Below, one piece after another: positions 11,125-23,960 of a stretch of DNA of 64,000 bases. How positions within the stretch are numbered: position 1 is the stretch's first letter; each line of letters opens with the position of its first letter. The notes below the pieces were generated by a model. The model worked only from the letters and a program-made list of their open reading frames with translations. It had not been told where the DNA came from and searched no databases. The position numbers and the translations under genes are program-made. Source of the DNA: Myrica gale (Eukaryota; Streptophyta; Magnoliopsida; Fagales; Myricaceae); NCBI GenBank assembly GCA_963930655.1, contig OZ005608.1, positions 17,509,271-17,573,270 on the forward strand. Reading direction: 5' to 3'.

Positions 11125-11560
11125 TACGAGACAAAGCATTACAATTGTAGATTGAAGGCACCTTTCAAAACATCCTAGATGGATTCAAATTTGAGAAGGC
11201 GTTTTTTTGGGTATAAAAGTATGACAACAAATTTGTAAGTTATTAAGTGTACGCAATGGCACTATTTTCCTTTGTATTGATGAGTATATGATGAGTGTAT
11301 GAAATTTGCCTCTACCTATTCGTAAAAAACCAGGCACCATGGTTACTTTTGTTGGTTCGATCCTCGCACTTGCACCCGTGGGATGGAGGTGAGACAATTC
11401 CTGATGAAAAAAATGAAATACTTGTAGAAGGAGGTGGATGTGCTGAAGCGCTCTGTGAGAAGACTAAAATGTATGCTGGGAGTTGCTGCGATTGCAGTTA
11501 CTGTTATGGGTGCATACTTGCTAAGGAACATTTTGATTTAGATGATGAAGTGATGTAAAT
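11125..11560 (+). pseudogene. GRF-type zinc-finger protein pseudogene
   Basis: Forward-strand pieces follow the plant GRF zinc-finger pattern. CRLKAPFKTS is followed by a stop where Trp is expected, then MDSNLRRRFFGYK (about 11171-11210). After an intron-like gap come WFDPRTCTRG (about 11354-11385) and then KEVDVLKRSVRRLKCMLG with a hydrophobic tail (11430-11550). The tail fits the coiled-coil plus membrane-anchor end common in such plant proteins. The premature stop (TAG at about 11168), the loss of one finger cysteine and at least one frame change near 11425 mark it as dead. GRF domains bind nucleic acid; these small plant copies are often dispersed by transposons. Confidence 0.6.
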
Positions 11561-12078
11561 GTTGTAGGTTTGGATATCTACCACGATTTAGGTTAGGATA
11601 AGTGAATGTTTTGTAAATGGCAGATTGATTTTTAAATGTATTGGCAAAATTTAGTGTTTGTAAATGGCACCAGATTGGTTATGGAAATGACATCAGATTT
11701 GTGTTTTGAAAATTATGTTTTCTAATACACTAGCAGATTGGCTATGGAAATGACACCAGATTTGTGTTTTGAAAATTGTGACTTGTAATGCACAGATTGG
11801 CGAGGTTGTTATGTAATAGCATGGTGTAATGGTGTAAAATGTGTTATGTAAGCAATGGTAAAAGCAAAATCATATGGTTCACATATACACCAATATGGTT
11901 CAAAACTCAAACATTATCTCTGCTCAAAACATAAAGTAATGCAATTGTTTTCCCACTTGTTTGAATTATATTGCATCAAATAAAATTCCATTACATTCCC
12001 ACATAACAGGTATTATATCCATATGGTCACATATACACCAATAACTACAATGTACCAAAAACTACATGTCCAAATGTC
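11561..12078. other. AT-rich spacer with short internal repeats
   Basis: The phrase AGATTGGTTATGGAAATGAC and similar wording (CAGATTTGTGTTTTGAAAAT) occurs twice, about 11673-11720 and 11732-11780, as a roughly 60-bp imperfect tandem repeat. No gene is seen. It lies just downstream of the C-terminal end of the Harbinger transposase and may belong to that element, but no terminal repeat was found. Confidence 0.4.
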
Positions 12079-13071
12079 TCAAAAAAAAGTTTCATGAAAT
12101 ACATCAAGTGCCCCCGTAGCAGTCCACATCGTCTCAGTCAAGTGGTCGTGTGTCACTCGCATCAAAGGTGTATCCTCACTATCTGAAGCATTTACATCTC
12201 TATCGTCGTCATTATCGTTATCGCTGCTTGATGATGAATCCCAGCCTCGGACACGATTTGGGTTTAGCATAACGGGCAAAAATATTGTCATCCACATCAT
12301 ACAATTTAATGAAGTTGTGAATCACACAACTTGCAGTGATCAACTGTGCTTGGGTGTTCAATTGATAATTAGTCATCTTCTTCAATATCTTGCATCGGTT
12401 TTTTAGCGCCCCAAAGGCTCTTTCTATCACATTTCGCAGCGAGCTATGGTTGCGATTGAAAAACTCCCTGGGTCCCCATGGTGCTCCACTACCAACGAAG
12501 CAGCTCAACTGATACCGCTCCCCATTGTAGGAATGGAGGAAGCCCTCTTTGCATGGGTAGCCCGAATCAACGACATAAAAATACCATGGGGAAGAAAAGT
12601 TAATAGAGAGTTATTGAGGTTTTTTCAGTCATACTTTTGTGGATAAAGCACAAGTCTATTGAAGTGCTGTACCTGGTGGGGGGAATAGGAAATCCTAATT
12701 CTAGTCTGCTGAGGGCGTCTATCAAAATATGGTTATCATGCGCAGTCCTTTCCCACCCAGGGTAGACGTATGTGAATATCATATCGAAATCACAGATACA
12801 TTATGTTACAAATACCTATTCCTATTACGAAATGCATTATGGAGGTTCGGGGTACCCCATTTGGGCCACATGTGTCCCATCAATTCCTATACAGTTCTGT
12901 ACGTAAAACGATAGTCGAAAATTTCAAAAATTTAGACAAAAAGGAAGGCTAATACACGTCGTGAATGTAAAAATTACTTACCCTGAACCAGGGGTTGTAC
13001 TTTGCATATACATCAATGTACGGGTGCACCACACCCATAATGTGGTGAGGTTGTAGAATTTGATGACTCAA
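12079..13071 (-). pseudogene. PIF/Harbinger (HARBI1-like) transposase pseudogene, C-terminal two thirds
   Basis: On the minus strand the pieces read in order IMGVVHPYIDVYAKYNPWFR (13055-12985), a GTAAG donor and short intron, IGIDGTH (about 12890, the first DDE aspartate block, lacking the usual Ala), FTYVYPGWERTAHDNHILID (about 12780-12720, second Asp) and GAPWGPREFFNRNHSSLRNV (about 12480-12430, leading to the Glu block and the C-terminal conserved region). An acidic tail ends at 12079. Stops and frame changes (for example near 12810-12840 and 12520-12560) break the frame. The N-terminal third continues at 32377-32610, separated by the gypsy insertion. The DDE nuclease would cut and paste the Harbinger element; this copy cannot. 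Confidence 0.8.
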
Positions 13072-16000
13072 TATAACACCCCTCTCTTTTTCACCTATTT
13101 GTCATATTATTTGTTTTCACCTCTTTGACATATGAGATTATATATATAGGAGTCTATGTTTAATTATTTCTTCCTTGAGCTTAGCCAATATCTTTCAATA
13201 TTTGTTTGCATGCTATTTTCTTAATTTTAAAAACTATGTAATTGCATTCATATTTACATTATTTCTCATTGAGTTTGAAATGTATTATTATTTTTTTTCT
13301 AATTTCCATTAGAGGATCAAATTTTGTTAAAGTCTTTCATAATGCTATTTATCTTTTATTTTCTCTCTTGTTAGCATTTTATTAAGCTTATAGCCGAATA
13401 TTGTGCCCTTCAATAATTGACCTTATAATTTGCAATGTGGCTATAACCTAGGAGCTATTATTTGAAGATACCACAAGCTTAGCCGAAATGCCTTGATTCC
13501 TCATTTTTTTTTTTTGTTCTTTTCTTTTTCTCTAGCCGAAAAGTGCATGCATGTTTGATTTTCTTTTTGTCTTTTTGTGCATTTCAATTAATGATTACGT
13601 CATAAACCTAAAGTTTCCTTTTTTGTGTTGAGTTCTAGCTAATGATTACATAGCTATAGACTCTAGGGTTAAGTTAATCCATTAAGGGCAAAACTAATTG
13701 TTATCTTTTGCATTTCTTGGATGTTGCTGACATTTAGAGACAATAGGAAGAGAGAGAGTGTCGTGTTAAGCATAGAATCAAAGAAGAAGAAGCGGAAAAA
13801 GAGAAGAGGAAAAAGAACAAAGTGTAACCAAAAAGGGAGAAAAGGAGAAGAAAAAGTTGAGAGAGAGATTCGGCTGCCCCCTGCCTTTTTGGTTCTCTAT
13901 CACCTTTTGCTTTCTTTTCCTAAGTCTTGTATTGCTTTTAGGGTGCTTTGCTACTTTCTCCAAAAGAAAACAACATACATCCACCAAATAAGAGAGGTAA
14001 GGGGTTAGTTTGATTTTTGAAGGTTATTAAGCATGATTTCATGTTAGGATCAGTAAAATGCCATCATGCATGTAGGTTATGATTTTGATCATATAACAGT
14101 TCCATTATCATGTTAGAAGGGAGATTAGGTTGCTGGAATAAGGAAATTGTAGAGGTTTACATGAGAAAATGGAAGAATCCATGAAATTGGTCAAATAGGG
14201 CTCCTTTGTGTTAACTTTGAGTTCAGTACGATTAGGTTGTGATTATATGGGAAACATTAGCTCATAACAGGTTAAGTAATCTCTGATTAAAATTTCAGCT
14301 CATTTGGAGTTACGGTTAGGAAGTTATTAGTTTTCAAAATTAAGGGTAAAACTGACAAGTTTTCTAAAACGGGTCACTTTAGGTATATTCGAATTGGGCT
14401 TTGAATTTTGCTTTCTGGACTGACCTAGCTAGGCCCTAAGTTCCCTGAACCTTATTCTAGGATAGCCTTGCATTGTAGTCCCAAGTAGTGGTCCTTATTG
14501 GGCTTAGAGAAGCCAAATAAGCCATAGATCATTAGGTGCATAAGTTGTTGGACTTGCTTATTAAAGTTTTAAAACACTTTGCATCTCATTAGCTTGATAA
14601 TCTTCATATCTTCATATCTAAAATATGTTGTGAGTATTGCAAGTTTATTGACTCGTTCATATCCCTTATATCCCTTAGAATGTAGTAAATCACAAACGTA
14701 CAAAAGCATGTAGATTTTTCTCTAATGTACAAAACACCCAATTGCTTTACACTACTTTTGTGACAAAATATGTCGATTTAGACCCTGAGACAATTCAGAT
14801 AGGTTGTTGTAGTGTAATGGACAAAGCCCTAAAAATTTGAAGAAGAAATGTTGAGAAAAAGCAGTGCAAATGACCAAAAAGGGCAACAGGGACAATTTCA
14901 AAATTTATTGAAAAATTAGGGGTAAAAACGTCCAAACGAAACATCTGGGCCCATGGCAGCGTTTAGCATTATTTAGAGGTCCTAGGGTAAAAATTTGGTC
15001 CCAAGACTATTGAAATTTGACACCCAAATCACAAGGCCTCATTAAGGATCATAATAGGCTCATTAAGCAATAATTAATTAAAATAAAATAATATTTGGTA
15101 TTTAAATAAGGAGGCCCATTAGGCCCGGACTCTATCGATAAATAATGGATAATTGAATTAAAATTTAATAAAATAATAAATGGTTAATTATTCAATAATA
15201 CAAAAAGGGTAAATGAATAAAAATAGTATAGTATTATTGGAAGCTATAGAAAGCATTTAAATGTCTACATAGTGAAAAGTGACTAACATTTGATTAATAA
15301 TATAAAGATTTCAAAATTAAGACATGCAAAAGTTTAGAACTTAGAGTATATAAATTCTAATATTTCTCTTTCAATTGATTAAACGTCATTTACGATCTTA
15401 TTTTATTCATGTGCAATCCCTTGATCTCTTTTAGTGATTTGGTTATTGATGATGCATATAAAAATTCATGAAGCATCTACATATCATGGGTATGGAGATA
15501 TTGTTTATCGAAATGACTGAAACGAAACTCATATCCAGATGTGGTCTTGAGATTGGGTGACAGTACTATTCACATTGGGATAGTACAAGCCACCACTGAG
15601 AGGATAGCGGTTGGTATCTCTAGGCGATCGAACAAAGCATGCCTAACCGGGTCCTGTGCCGGGGCACTGGACAATCCCAGAGGAGTGGAGGGACGCACAA
15701 CTCGGACTCTGGAGATTAAACAGAGCGCAATAGGGACACCTCTACCAGACTGGAAAAAGAAAGAAAGAAAGTGAGATGACCGTGGAACGGATGTGTACAT
15801 TCTCCAATGCATCGCTCATATCGCATGAATGGATTTGTTACGAATATTGCTTTTAGATTAATTATTCACTATTCATGTTACTTCGGTTTTATATCCTTGG
15901 ATGTCATGTCCCCTTTTTTCCCTTACTGAGTCAGTAGGACTCACCCCTTTTATTTATTTTTTATTTTGTATGTACCGTTGTGGACATCGGGCCTGATAGA

Positions 16001-17158
16001 TGAAGTCATTTATTTGCGAGCAAATTCTGGAGATAGACACTTATATCCTAGTTATTAAGATATAGACCTATTTGACAGATACCCTTGAGGTTTACGTGAG
16101 GTACGAGCTCCAGTGGTACCTCAGAGGTCCACCTATGTCCCCACTTCCACGTGTGGAAGATTTTGGACTGGCTGACGTAGATCCAGCCCTTTTGCATATT
16201 GTCCCTCCTCCACCGTCCCTGCCGGCAGAGATTACTGAGGAGTCAGAGTTTATAGACTTAACCTCCGATACGGAACGGGGGGATGAGTAGTCCCTTACGA
16301 TGGCGTAGTTTTATGTTAGTGTAAATAATTTCGTGATCTTTTGGCAGTGTAGATCACGACGTTGTAGTATGGAAAGCTTTAGATAGCTTCTGCTTTTGTG
16401 CTTCTCTTATCTTATTTTTGTATTCCTCTTGTAGGATCTTTTGTATAAGAGAAACTTCGTGGTCATAGTGGAATTGTTTATATTTTCAAAAATTTCTTTT
16501 CTTCCATTTCTTTTATGTCATATTTGATTTGATTTTATTTACTCTTATATCTTCTTTCGATTTTTTCCATATTAAATATCACATTTTGTACTTCAAGTCA
16601 AAATTCCCAACATTTAGAATGATTTGAAATGTCGCTTCAAAACATTTTTTTATTACTTTCAAAATAAATTCCAATTAAATGTTTCCGCTCTGCCTTTTCA
16701 AAGCCAATTATTAGGACTTTATATGATCAATTCATGTCATAATCTCCGCTTGTGTGCATACCATCACTATAGGTGAACCTAAGGGGTAAGTACTGGCACA
16801 GGGAGTGGTCATAGTGAAATTGTTTATATTTTCAAAAATTTCTCTTCCTCCATTTCTTTTCTTATGCCATCTTTGATTTTATTTACTTTACCCTTATCTC
16901 TTCTTTCGATTTTTTTCCATAATAAATATCTCATTTTTTTTTTCAAGTCAAAATTCCTAACGTCTAGAATTATTTGAAATCTCACTTCAGAATAATTTTT
17001 TACTTTCAAAATAAATTGCAATTAAACGTTTCCGCTAGGCCTTTTTCAAAGCCAATTATCAGGAATTTATAGGATCAATTCGTGTCGTAATCCCCTCTTG
17101 TATGCACACCATCACTATAGGTGAGCCTATGGGGTAAGTAGTGGCACGAGTCATGACA
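13072..17158 (+). repeat. 5' LTR of the Tekay-like element
   Basis: About 4.09 kb, from TATAACACCCC to TCATGACA just before the primer-binding site. It matches the 3' LTR throughout but differs in two blocks. It keeps a purine-rich stretch and following text (about 13760-14180) that has collapsed to a GAA repeat in the 3' copy. It also carries a tandem duplication of about 345 bp near its end (16461-16805 and 16806-17150, each starting GTGGTCATAGTG). The small ORFs at 15541 and 16072 recur in the 3' LTR with changes and are not convincing genes. Confidence 0.85.
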
Positions 17159-17257
17159 GTTGGTATCAAAGGTTGATTTAGAGGTTTAGTAAGGCTTGGG
17201 CTTGACTCATTTGTTGTAGCTTTCATAGTAATGTTGGTGTTGTTTCTCAGGGAAGTG

Positions 17258-18330
17258 ATGGCTGAGAATGTGGGAGATGGGAGCCCGGATCTGGATCTGG
17301 GGCAACTGAACCCCAGGTTCAATGCAGAGGAGATTCGTCGAAATTTGGCAGGTTTTACGGCATAACAAATGAACCAGAACCCCAATCGCCATGAGAAACG
17401 CATTGAAGGGTGTTCCTTTGATCAGTTTAATCATTAGCACCTAGCTTTTTTTAATGGGAGTCTTGACCCAATAGCTGCTGAGAATTGGATTCTGGATATT
17501 GGGGAGCTGTTTAGAGTGTTGGGTTGCAGTGATGAACAAAAGGTTATGTAAGCTGCTTATAAGTTGTCTGGGGAATCAACGAGATGGTGGCTAACCAGGA
17601 ACGTGTTATCGAAAAAATTGCTTCAAGGAGCATCGGTTACTTGGGAGAGGTTCAAGGTGGAATTTCTAAACCGATATTTCCCTAAAACTGCTCTTGAATG
17701 CTAAGGCAAGGGAATTTACTAATTTGGTACAAGGGCTGATGTCCCTAGAGGAGTATGCGACTTGATTCATGGATTTGTCGAGTTTTGCCCTCACCTGATT
17801 CTTGATGAGGAAAAGAAAGTACAGAGGTTCGAAGAAGGACTACATCTAAGAATCTTTGATCGGGTGTGTATTCATAACTTTAGCAATTGGGCTGAATTGG
17901 TACGTCGAGCTGCTATAGTGGAGCGTAGTATCCAATGGAACGCAGTGTTTTATGATCGACAAAAAAAGGCTCCTCCACAGCAAGGAAGTTATTCTCGAGA
18001 TCAACCCCAAGTAAAGAAGTTTGTTAATAGTGGTAGTCAGTGGAAGGACCAAGGGAGCAATGTTCCATTCAGAGGTAATCGAGGAGCGTCTTGCCCCCAT
18101 TGTAAGAGGTTCCACCCCGGGAATAATGCAATATGGTAAACAGGACTTGCTACCTATGTGATCATCCGGAACATTATGCTCAGGATTACCCTACAAGATA
18201 GAGTGGACCCCCTCGAGTACAGCCTCAAGCACTAGCAAAGAATGGCAAGGGAGCAACGAGTCAACGAAAGCAGCAACAAAATACAGCTTCGGCCTGAGTT
18301 TTACTCTGATTACAGAGTAAGAAGAAGCAA
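17258..18330 (+). pseudogene. Degenerate gag of the Tekay-like element
   Basis: The first ATG after the primer-binding site opens with MAENVGDGSPDLDLGQLN. Recognisable gag blocks follow: a segment with DPIAAENWILDIGELFRVLG, a TRWW motif, WERFKVEFLNRYFP, then KVQRFEEGLHLRIFDRV (about 17815-17865). A zinc-knuckle remnant (C, C, H, with the last Cys changed to Tyr) lies near 18150. The capsid-type domain and knuckle would package element RNA. Stops occur near 17361, 17548, 17763 and 18198, with frame changes near 17700, so no gag protein can be made. Confidence 0.75.
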
Positions 18331-18332
18331 CT

Positions 18333-18716
18333 GGTGTTGTGGTGTCATATACCTTTCTAGTGCCCCATGGATCTATAACTGTTTTGTTTGATTCATGTGC
18401 TACGCATTTCTTTGTTTCTTATTATTGTGGCTTGTTAAGTGTGGCAAAGTTGGAACCCTTAGAACCGGTATTGGAGGTAGCCATTTCGGTAGGGATATCG
18501 ACGGTCTGTGATCAGGTAGTTAAGGCCTTTCCATGCGAATAAGAGAGTTGGTTATACCGGTGGATTTGATCATTTTATATATGGTAGAGTTCGATATTAT
18601 TCTCGATAGGGATTGGTTGGCTACATATCATGCTGCAGTTGATTATTTTTCTAAGGAAGTGATTTTTACAATACCCGGCCGGGAGGAATATAGATACAAG
18701 AGATCTTGAGGAAAAG
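18333..18716 (+). pseudogene. Retroelement aspartic protease, first half
   Basis: The frame reads VSYTFLVPHGSITVLFDSCATHFF, in which DSC-A-T replaces the expected Asp-Ser-Gly-Ala-Thr active-site motif. It continues to EFDIILDRDWLATYHAAVDY. A stop and frame change occur near 18541. The last bases, AAAAG (18712-18716), are the target duplication of the solo LTR that follows; the reading continues at about 22330. The protease would mature the Gag-Pol polyprotein. Confidence 0.7.
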
Positions 18717-21700
18717 TCTCACGTCTCGTGCTCATACTTACCCCCTAGGCTCACCTATAGTAATGGTATGCACATAGGCGAGGATTATGGCACTTATGTC
18801 GTTATGAGTCTTAGTCGATTTATCAAGGAACTTAGCGGAAAGCTTATAAATCATAATGAGAAGTTGGAAAAAGGGTCATAAGGTAAAAACTCTACGTTTT
18901 ACAAAAGGTTAGAAATAAAATCCGAATAAGTCAAAAGTGTCGGATCATAAGCTTATGAGTAGAAATATGAAGCTTGAGATAAAAGATGAGAAAAGCATTA
19001 CAAAGGAGATTGAAAACCTGGCATAATAAGGACAATTTTAAAAGTTGAGCTACATCCTCCCGTGACTACAAAAAGGCTACAAATTCAGAAACTTCCTGAT
19101 ACATAGGAACGAACTCTAGAGAAAACATTCTAACAAGCCTAAGAAGGATGTTAAACCTCCTCGTCCGAGTCCGATGTAAGATCTATAAGCTCAGACCTTG
19201 GAAATGCACTATTATCTCCTGTCAGTGGGGAAGGAACATAATTGAGCCTCAGCCACTCAGGCGGTACATCCGGTAACCCAAATCCTCAAATCGGGGTAAC
19301 GGGGATGATGGAGATAGTGGGGGTACAGGGAATGGTAGGGACACAGAGGATTGGGGTACATGGGGTGGGGGTACATGAGATGGGGGTTGGGCCTCCCTGA
19401 AGAACCAGTGGGCCTAATGCTCCACTGATACTCCAAGGGAATCCGAGACCCATGTCTGAATCTTGAGCACCAGAACATAGGGGTGGAAATCGTAGGTTAA
19501 CTCTTCCTCGAATAGCTTCATTCTTCAATACCCAAGTCGCCAAGTATTGCAAAAACAACATAAGAGAGAAAGGGTGAGTCCTATTGACTCAGTAAGGTAG
19601 GGGTGGGGAAAGCATGATCAAACAAATACAGTGCATATAATTCATCAAAGCATGATGTAGAACAAACTTCCAGGACAATAAGTATAAGCACAGACAATCT
19701 GAAGTATGCAATGCATCACGCCATCATTGGTTCCTGAGGAGTTCCCGGTGTCTGCTATGTTCACCCCCAGAGTCGAGTTGTACATCTCCTCCCCTTCTAT
19801 GGGACTGTCTCGTGCTTCCAGCACCAGGATCCATAATATTACACCTTAGCGTTCATAAAGGAGCCAACCCACTCCCTGTAGTGGTGGGTTGCACATCTCC
19901 TAAGTGCCCGGTACTGTCACTACCATTTGAGGAATCACCTCGCAGGCTTAGGGGTTCCTCACATTTATTTTTCCTCTTATGAATGTCATCTCATATCTAA
20001 GCATTAAAGTATACATGCAACATATCATCCAAATAATGCACACTAATTTACAATGAACTTGAAAGAAGCATAACACGCTTAAAGAATGATCATTGACAAT
20101 TGGAACAACCATGATAATAACTAGTATGATGTTATATACTAAACTCCATTGAAGGCCTATTGGGCCTCCTTAGACCCTGCTGGGCCTATTCCCGAAGTGT
20201 TATGGGTCTTGTGCTATTTTAGGGCTATTGGGCCTAAAATCCATTTAGGCTCCTAAACCGGCCTTGTGATTTGGGCCCTCGTTTCAACTTGGTTTGAACT
20301 CAAATTTGGGCTCCCCCATCAATTTTTCGTGCTCTATCCAACCATGTAATCATTTTCTCATTTTGGACCCTTTTACCCTAACGAATTAGGCAAAATTTTG
20401 AATCTGCCCTCCAAGACCTCCAGGGGAATTTTAGACCTTTTCCTTCATCATTTTGGGCTGACATTTTTACAGGGACCATAATATTAGACAATAATGATAT
20501 ATGAAAATTTTCGTGCAAAAATACAATCTATAGCTTAGGGTCGATTTGGGCAGCACCTATGTTTGCCTAGGTGCCCTAGATGGGTGTTCATGCTTTTAAT
20601 CAATCTTAAGCTTTTCGAAACCTTAGACCAAAAATAATTTTAGTCTAACAACATCAAGGAAATCATAGAGTACATAACATATGGATTCTTCAAGAAACTT
20701 AAAGGCAAACAAGATCTTTTGCAACATCATTAAGAAACATGCAAAAATGCATATTTTCCATGCTTTCATCCTTCATAATCTTTTTCCTTGAGCCCATGGC
20801 TCCTTTCTTTGGCCCCATTTGGCCTTTTCTTGATCAGGAATACTTTAAGGCCTCTTGTCCATCATCATTATCATTGATACTTCACATTTCATAACACGTA
20901 TGCACGACATAAATCAAGAATGCAACATGCAACACCATAAGCCTTAACATGCATGGTGTCTATACTTCATGAATCTTTCTTTGTGCAAAACTTTAAAACC
21001 ACAAAACCTTAACATGTTCATCACTGAATCATAACTTAATGCACAAAAATATGTATGAGCATTTCAACACAAGAGAACATGTTATCCAACCTCCACAAAA
21101 CTCAAGAACCTAAACCCTTACCTTGGTGATCTCGGGTAGCTCTTGAAGTTCTCCTATTAACACAAGACCTATTGGTTAATGACAATGAACTAGGGCTAAG
21201 AAGAAGTGGAAATGGAGATGAGGAAGTAGAAAAGGGGTGGTGCAAGGGGGTGTTCAAGGCCTTGGCCGAAATCCCCTTTGCCAACTTACCTTGGCATGGA
21301 ATGTCTTCCCACCGTCCTTCTCTTCTTCTTTCTCTCCTTCCTTCCTTCTTCTCCTTTCTTCCTCTCCTTTCTTTCCCTCTTGGCCGAATGCTCTCAACTC
21401 ACTCTCACTCTCACTCTCAAGCTTAAGAGGCCGGTTGTTGGTGTTAAGAATGCATGGCAAGGGCTGGCTTTTATAGCCAACCTTGCCATCATTTGGTCAA
21501 AATATGGCTGCCACAAGCAAATCCTTTGATTGGGTGGCTTGGGCGGCACCATGGTTGTTGGTGACAAATGGCACACTTCTCATTCCCTAGGTAATCATTT
21601 GGGATACTTACACAAGCTAAGGTCATCTCAAAATCACATCAATTGTGATTATAAGCATGGCCGGTTGGTCCAATTTTGCATCTTACTATTCATGCAACAA

Positions 21701-22328
21701 AGGCCAACAACATGGGACAAGGGAAAAGACAAAGAGAACAAGACAAAGCCAAGATTTTCATGTGTGTACCGTGTGCCCTAGGGAGAAGAGAGAGAGTGGG
21801 ACCAACATGACATCAAAGTAGACTTAGGTTAACAAAATAATTACCTAAGTTACAAAGTTAATCAATGCATATGTTAGAAAAAGGGAATAGGTAATTAGTC
21901 AAGAAATAAATCAAGATTGGTGATGGAGAATTCAAAATTGATACTAAATAAAAGTTTAGAGGTAAGACACTAAATATAAGTTTAGAGGTAAACAAGAGAA
22001 TGAAAAGGGAAAGAGAACATACCGAAATCCTTTAGGGCAATTAGAGCCGAAATGAGTCATGTGTCAAGAACCAAATTTTAACACTTATAAAATGTTAAAC
22101 ATGAGCCAATGAAATGCACTTAGGTAAAATATCACATGTTTAAATCAAGAAATAGGAATACTAAGATATTAGCAAGATTATGGAAGAATTCATGGAAACC
22201 GAAAAATAGAAACAATCACGATCAAAATCAATAATTGGCTAAGTACGAGAAATTAAAGAAATTAGAGAAATTGAGAAATTTAGGGAAACTTAAGGAAATT
22301 TAGAGAAGTTTAGGGAAGGGGTATCACA
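18717..22328 (-). mobile_element. Solo gypsy LTR nested in the protease/RT region (minus orientation)
   Basis: The element is bounded by AAAAG at 18712-18716 and 22329-22333. On the minus strand it starts TGTGATACCCCTTCCC and ends near GAGACGTGAGA. Its right-hand text (CCCCTAGGCTCACCTATAG at about 18751) is the reverse complement of the end of the Tekay-like LTR near 17110, so it is a relative of that family. It is 3,612 bp long, with no internal coding domains, primer site or second LTR, which is why I call it a solo LTR left by recombination. The polypyrimidine tract (21305-21425) matches the position of the purine tract in the sense LTR. Confidence 0.8.
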
Positions 22329-22333
22329 AAAAG

Positions 22334-23410
22334 CAATGCCTCGGGTTGTATCGGCATTGTAGGCTCGGAAGTACATTTTGGACAACGCTCAAGGATATTT
22401 AGAATTGGTGGTGAAAATGAAGAAGGAAGAGAAGGGGATTGACATTATTCCGGTAGTAAAGTAATTTCCGGATATGTTTCCCGATGAGTTACCGGGTTTA
22501 CCTCGGAAAGGTAAATTCAATTTGAGATTGAGGTAGTATGGGGAATAGCTCTAATATCTAAAGCAACGTATTGTATGGTGCCAGCTGAGTTGAAGGAATT
22601 GAAGACATAGCTACGGATCTTTTAGAGGAGATTTTATTAGACCCAGTGTATCACCGTGGGGAGCTCTGGTGTTGTTTATAAAGAAGAAAGATGGAACTCT
22701 CCGGATGTGTATAGATTATCGAGAACTGAATCAGGTGACAGTGAAGAATAAGTACCTGTTACTGTTTATCGACGATTTGTTTCTTCAATTGAAGGGAGCA
22801 GTAGTATTTTCAAAGATAGATTTGCAGTCCAGGTACCATAAGTTAAGGATCAAGGCGGACAATATTCCGAACACAGCATTTCAGACTCGATATGGTCACT
22901 TTGAGTTCTTTGTGATGTCGTTTGGATTTACGAATGCACCTACTACTTTTATGGACTTGATATATAGTGTTTTGGGAGTTCTTGGATCATGTTGTGGTGG
23001 TTTTTATTGATGATATTTTCATTTATTCAAAGAATGGACTGAAGCATTTATTCAAAGAATGGACTGAAGCACGCAAAAACATTTACGCTTAGTACTACAA
23101 AAGTTGCGAGAAGAGCAATTGTATGCTAAATTATCGAAATGTGATTTTTGGCTGGAGCAAGTGTCATTTTTTGGGCACTTTGTGTCAAGTCAAGGCATCT
23201 CAGTCTACCCAAGTAAAATTGAGGCAATTATGAATTGGCCGAGGCCGGTCAATGTCCATGAGATTCGCAATTTCTTGGGGTTGGCAGGATACTACAGGAG
23301 ATTTGTGGAAGAATTTTCTAAGTTAGCTACCCCGTTGACTGCTTTAACCAGGAAGGATGTAAAGTATGAATGGACCGAAGAAAGTAAAAAAAACTCCAAG
23401 TGCTAAAGAA
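22334..23410 (+). pseudogene. Reverse transcriptase domain of the Tekay-like element
   Basis: After FPDMFPDELPGLPRKGK (about 22469-22515) come the RT blocks [38 protein letters not shown] (where SGYHQ is usual) and [14 protein letters not shown]. After a frame change near 22970 comes the catalytic [10 protein letters not shown] (about 23005-23033). A 25-bp direct duplication (23020-23070, unit CATTTATTCAAAGAATGGAC plus TGAAG) breaks the frame. The thumb region follows with [12 protein letters not shown] and [19 protein letters not shown]. The catalytic aspartates are present but the frame is interrupted. Confidence 0.85.
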
Positions 23411-23960
23411 GAGATTGGTGACAGCTCCAGTGTTGGCTTTACCCATTAAACGTGAAGATTTTGTGGTCTACAATAATGTGTCTCAAAAAGGACTGGGTTG
23501 CATATTGATGCAGAAGGATAGGGTTATTGCCTATGCATCTCAGCAATTGAAGCGTCATAAGGATAACTAACCTACCCATGATTGGAAGTAGTGGCGGTGG
23601 TTTTTGCTCTGAAGATATGGAGGCATTATTCTGTATGGAGCAAGATGTTATATATTCAAGGACCACAAGAGCCTAAAGTATTTCTTCACGTAGAAAGAGC
23701 TCAACATGAGACAAAGGAGGTAGTTGGATTTGATCAAGGATTATGAATGTTCCATTAATTATCATGCAGTGAAGAATAATATTGTCACTGATGCTTTGAG
23801 ACGGAAGGTAGTAAGGAAAGAAATAAAGGATGATATGGGGAGAAATGATATTAAAATTCTCTTGCAAGGAGAAACGATGAGGTTGGCCGCCCTATTGATC
23901 CAGCCTACTCTCATTGATAAAATCAAGGAGAGTCATCGGCAAGACCCTTTGTAAAGAAAA
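23411..23960 (+). pseudogene. RNase H domain of the Tekay-like element
   Basis: Fragments such as [16 protein letters not shown] (upstream), GCILMQKDRVIAYASQQLK and VTDALRRKVV (corresponding to the usual VADALSR motif) follow the plant gypsy RNase H order. The usual first catalytic Asp is replaced (text YNNVSQKGLGC in place of the YSDAS form), and stops occur at about 23568 and 23642. The domain would degrade the RNA strand after cDNA synthesis. Confidence 0.65.
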
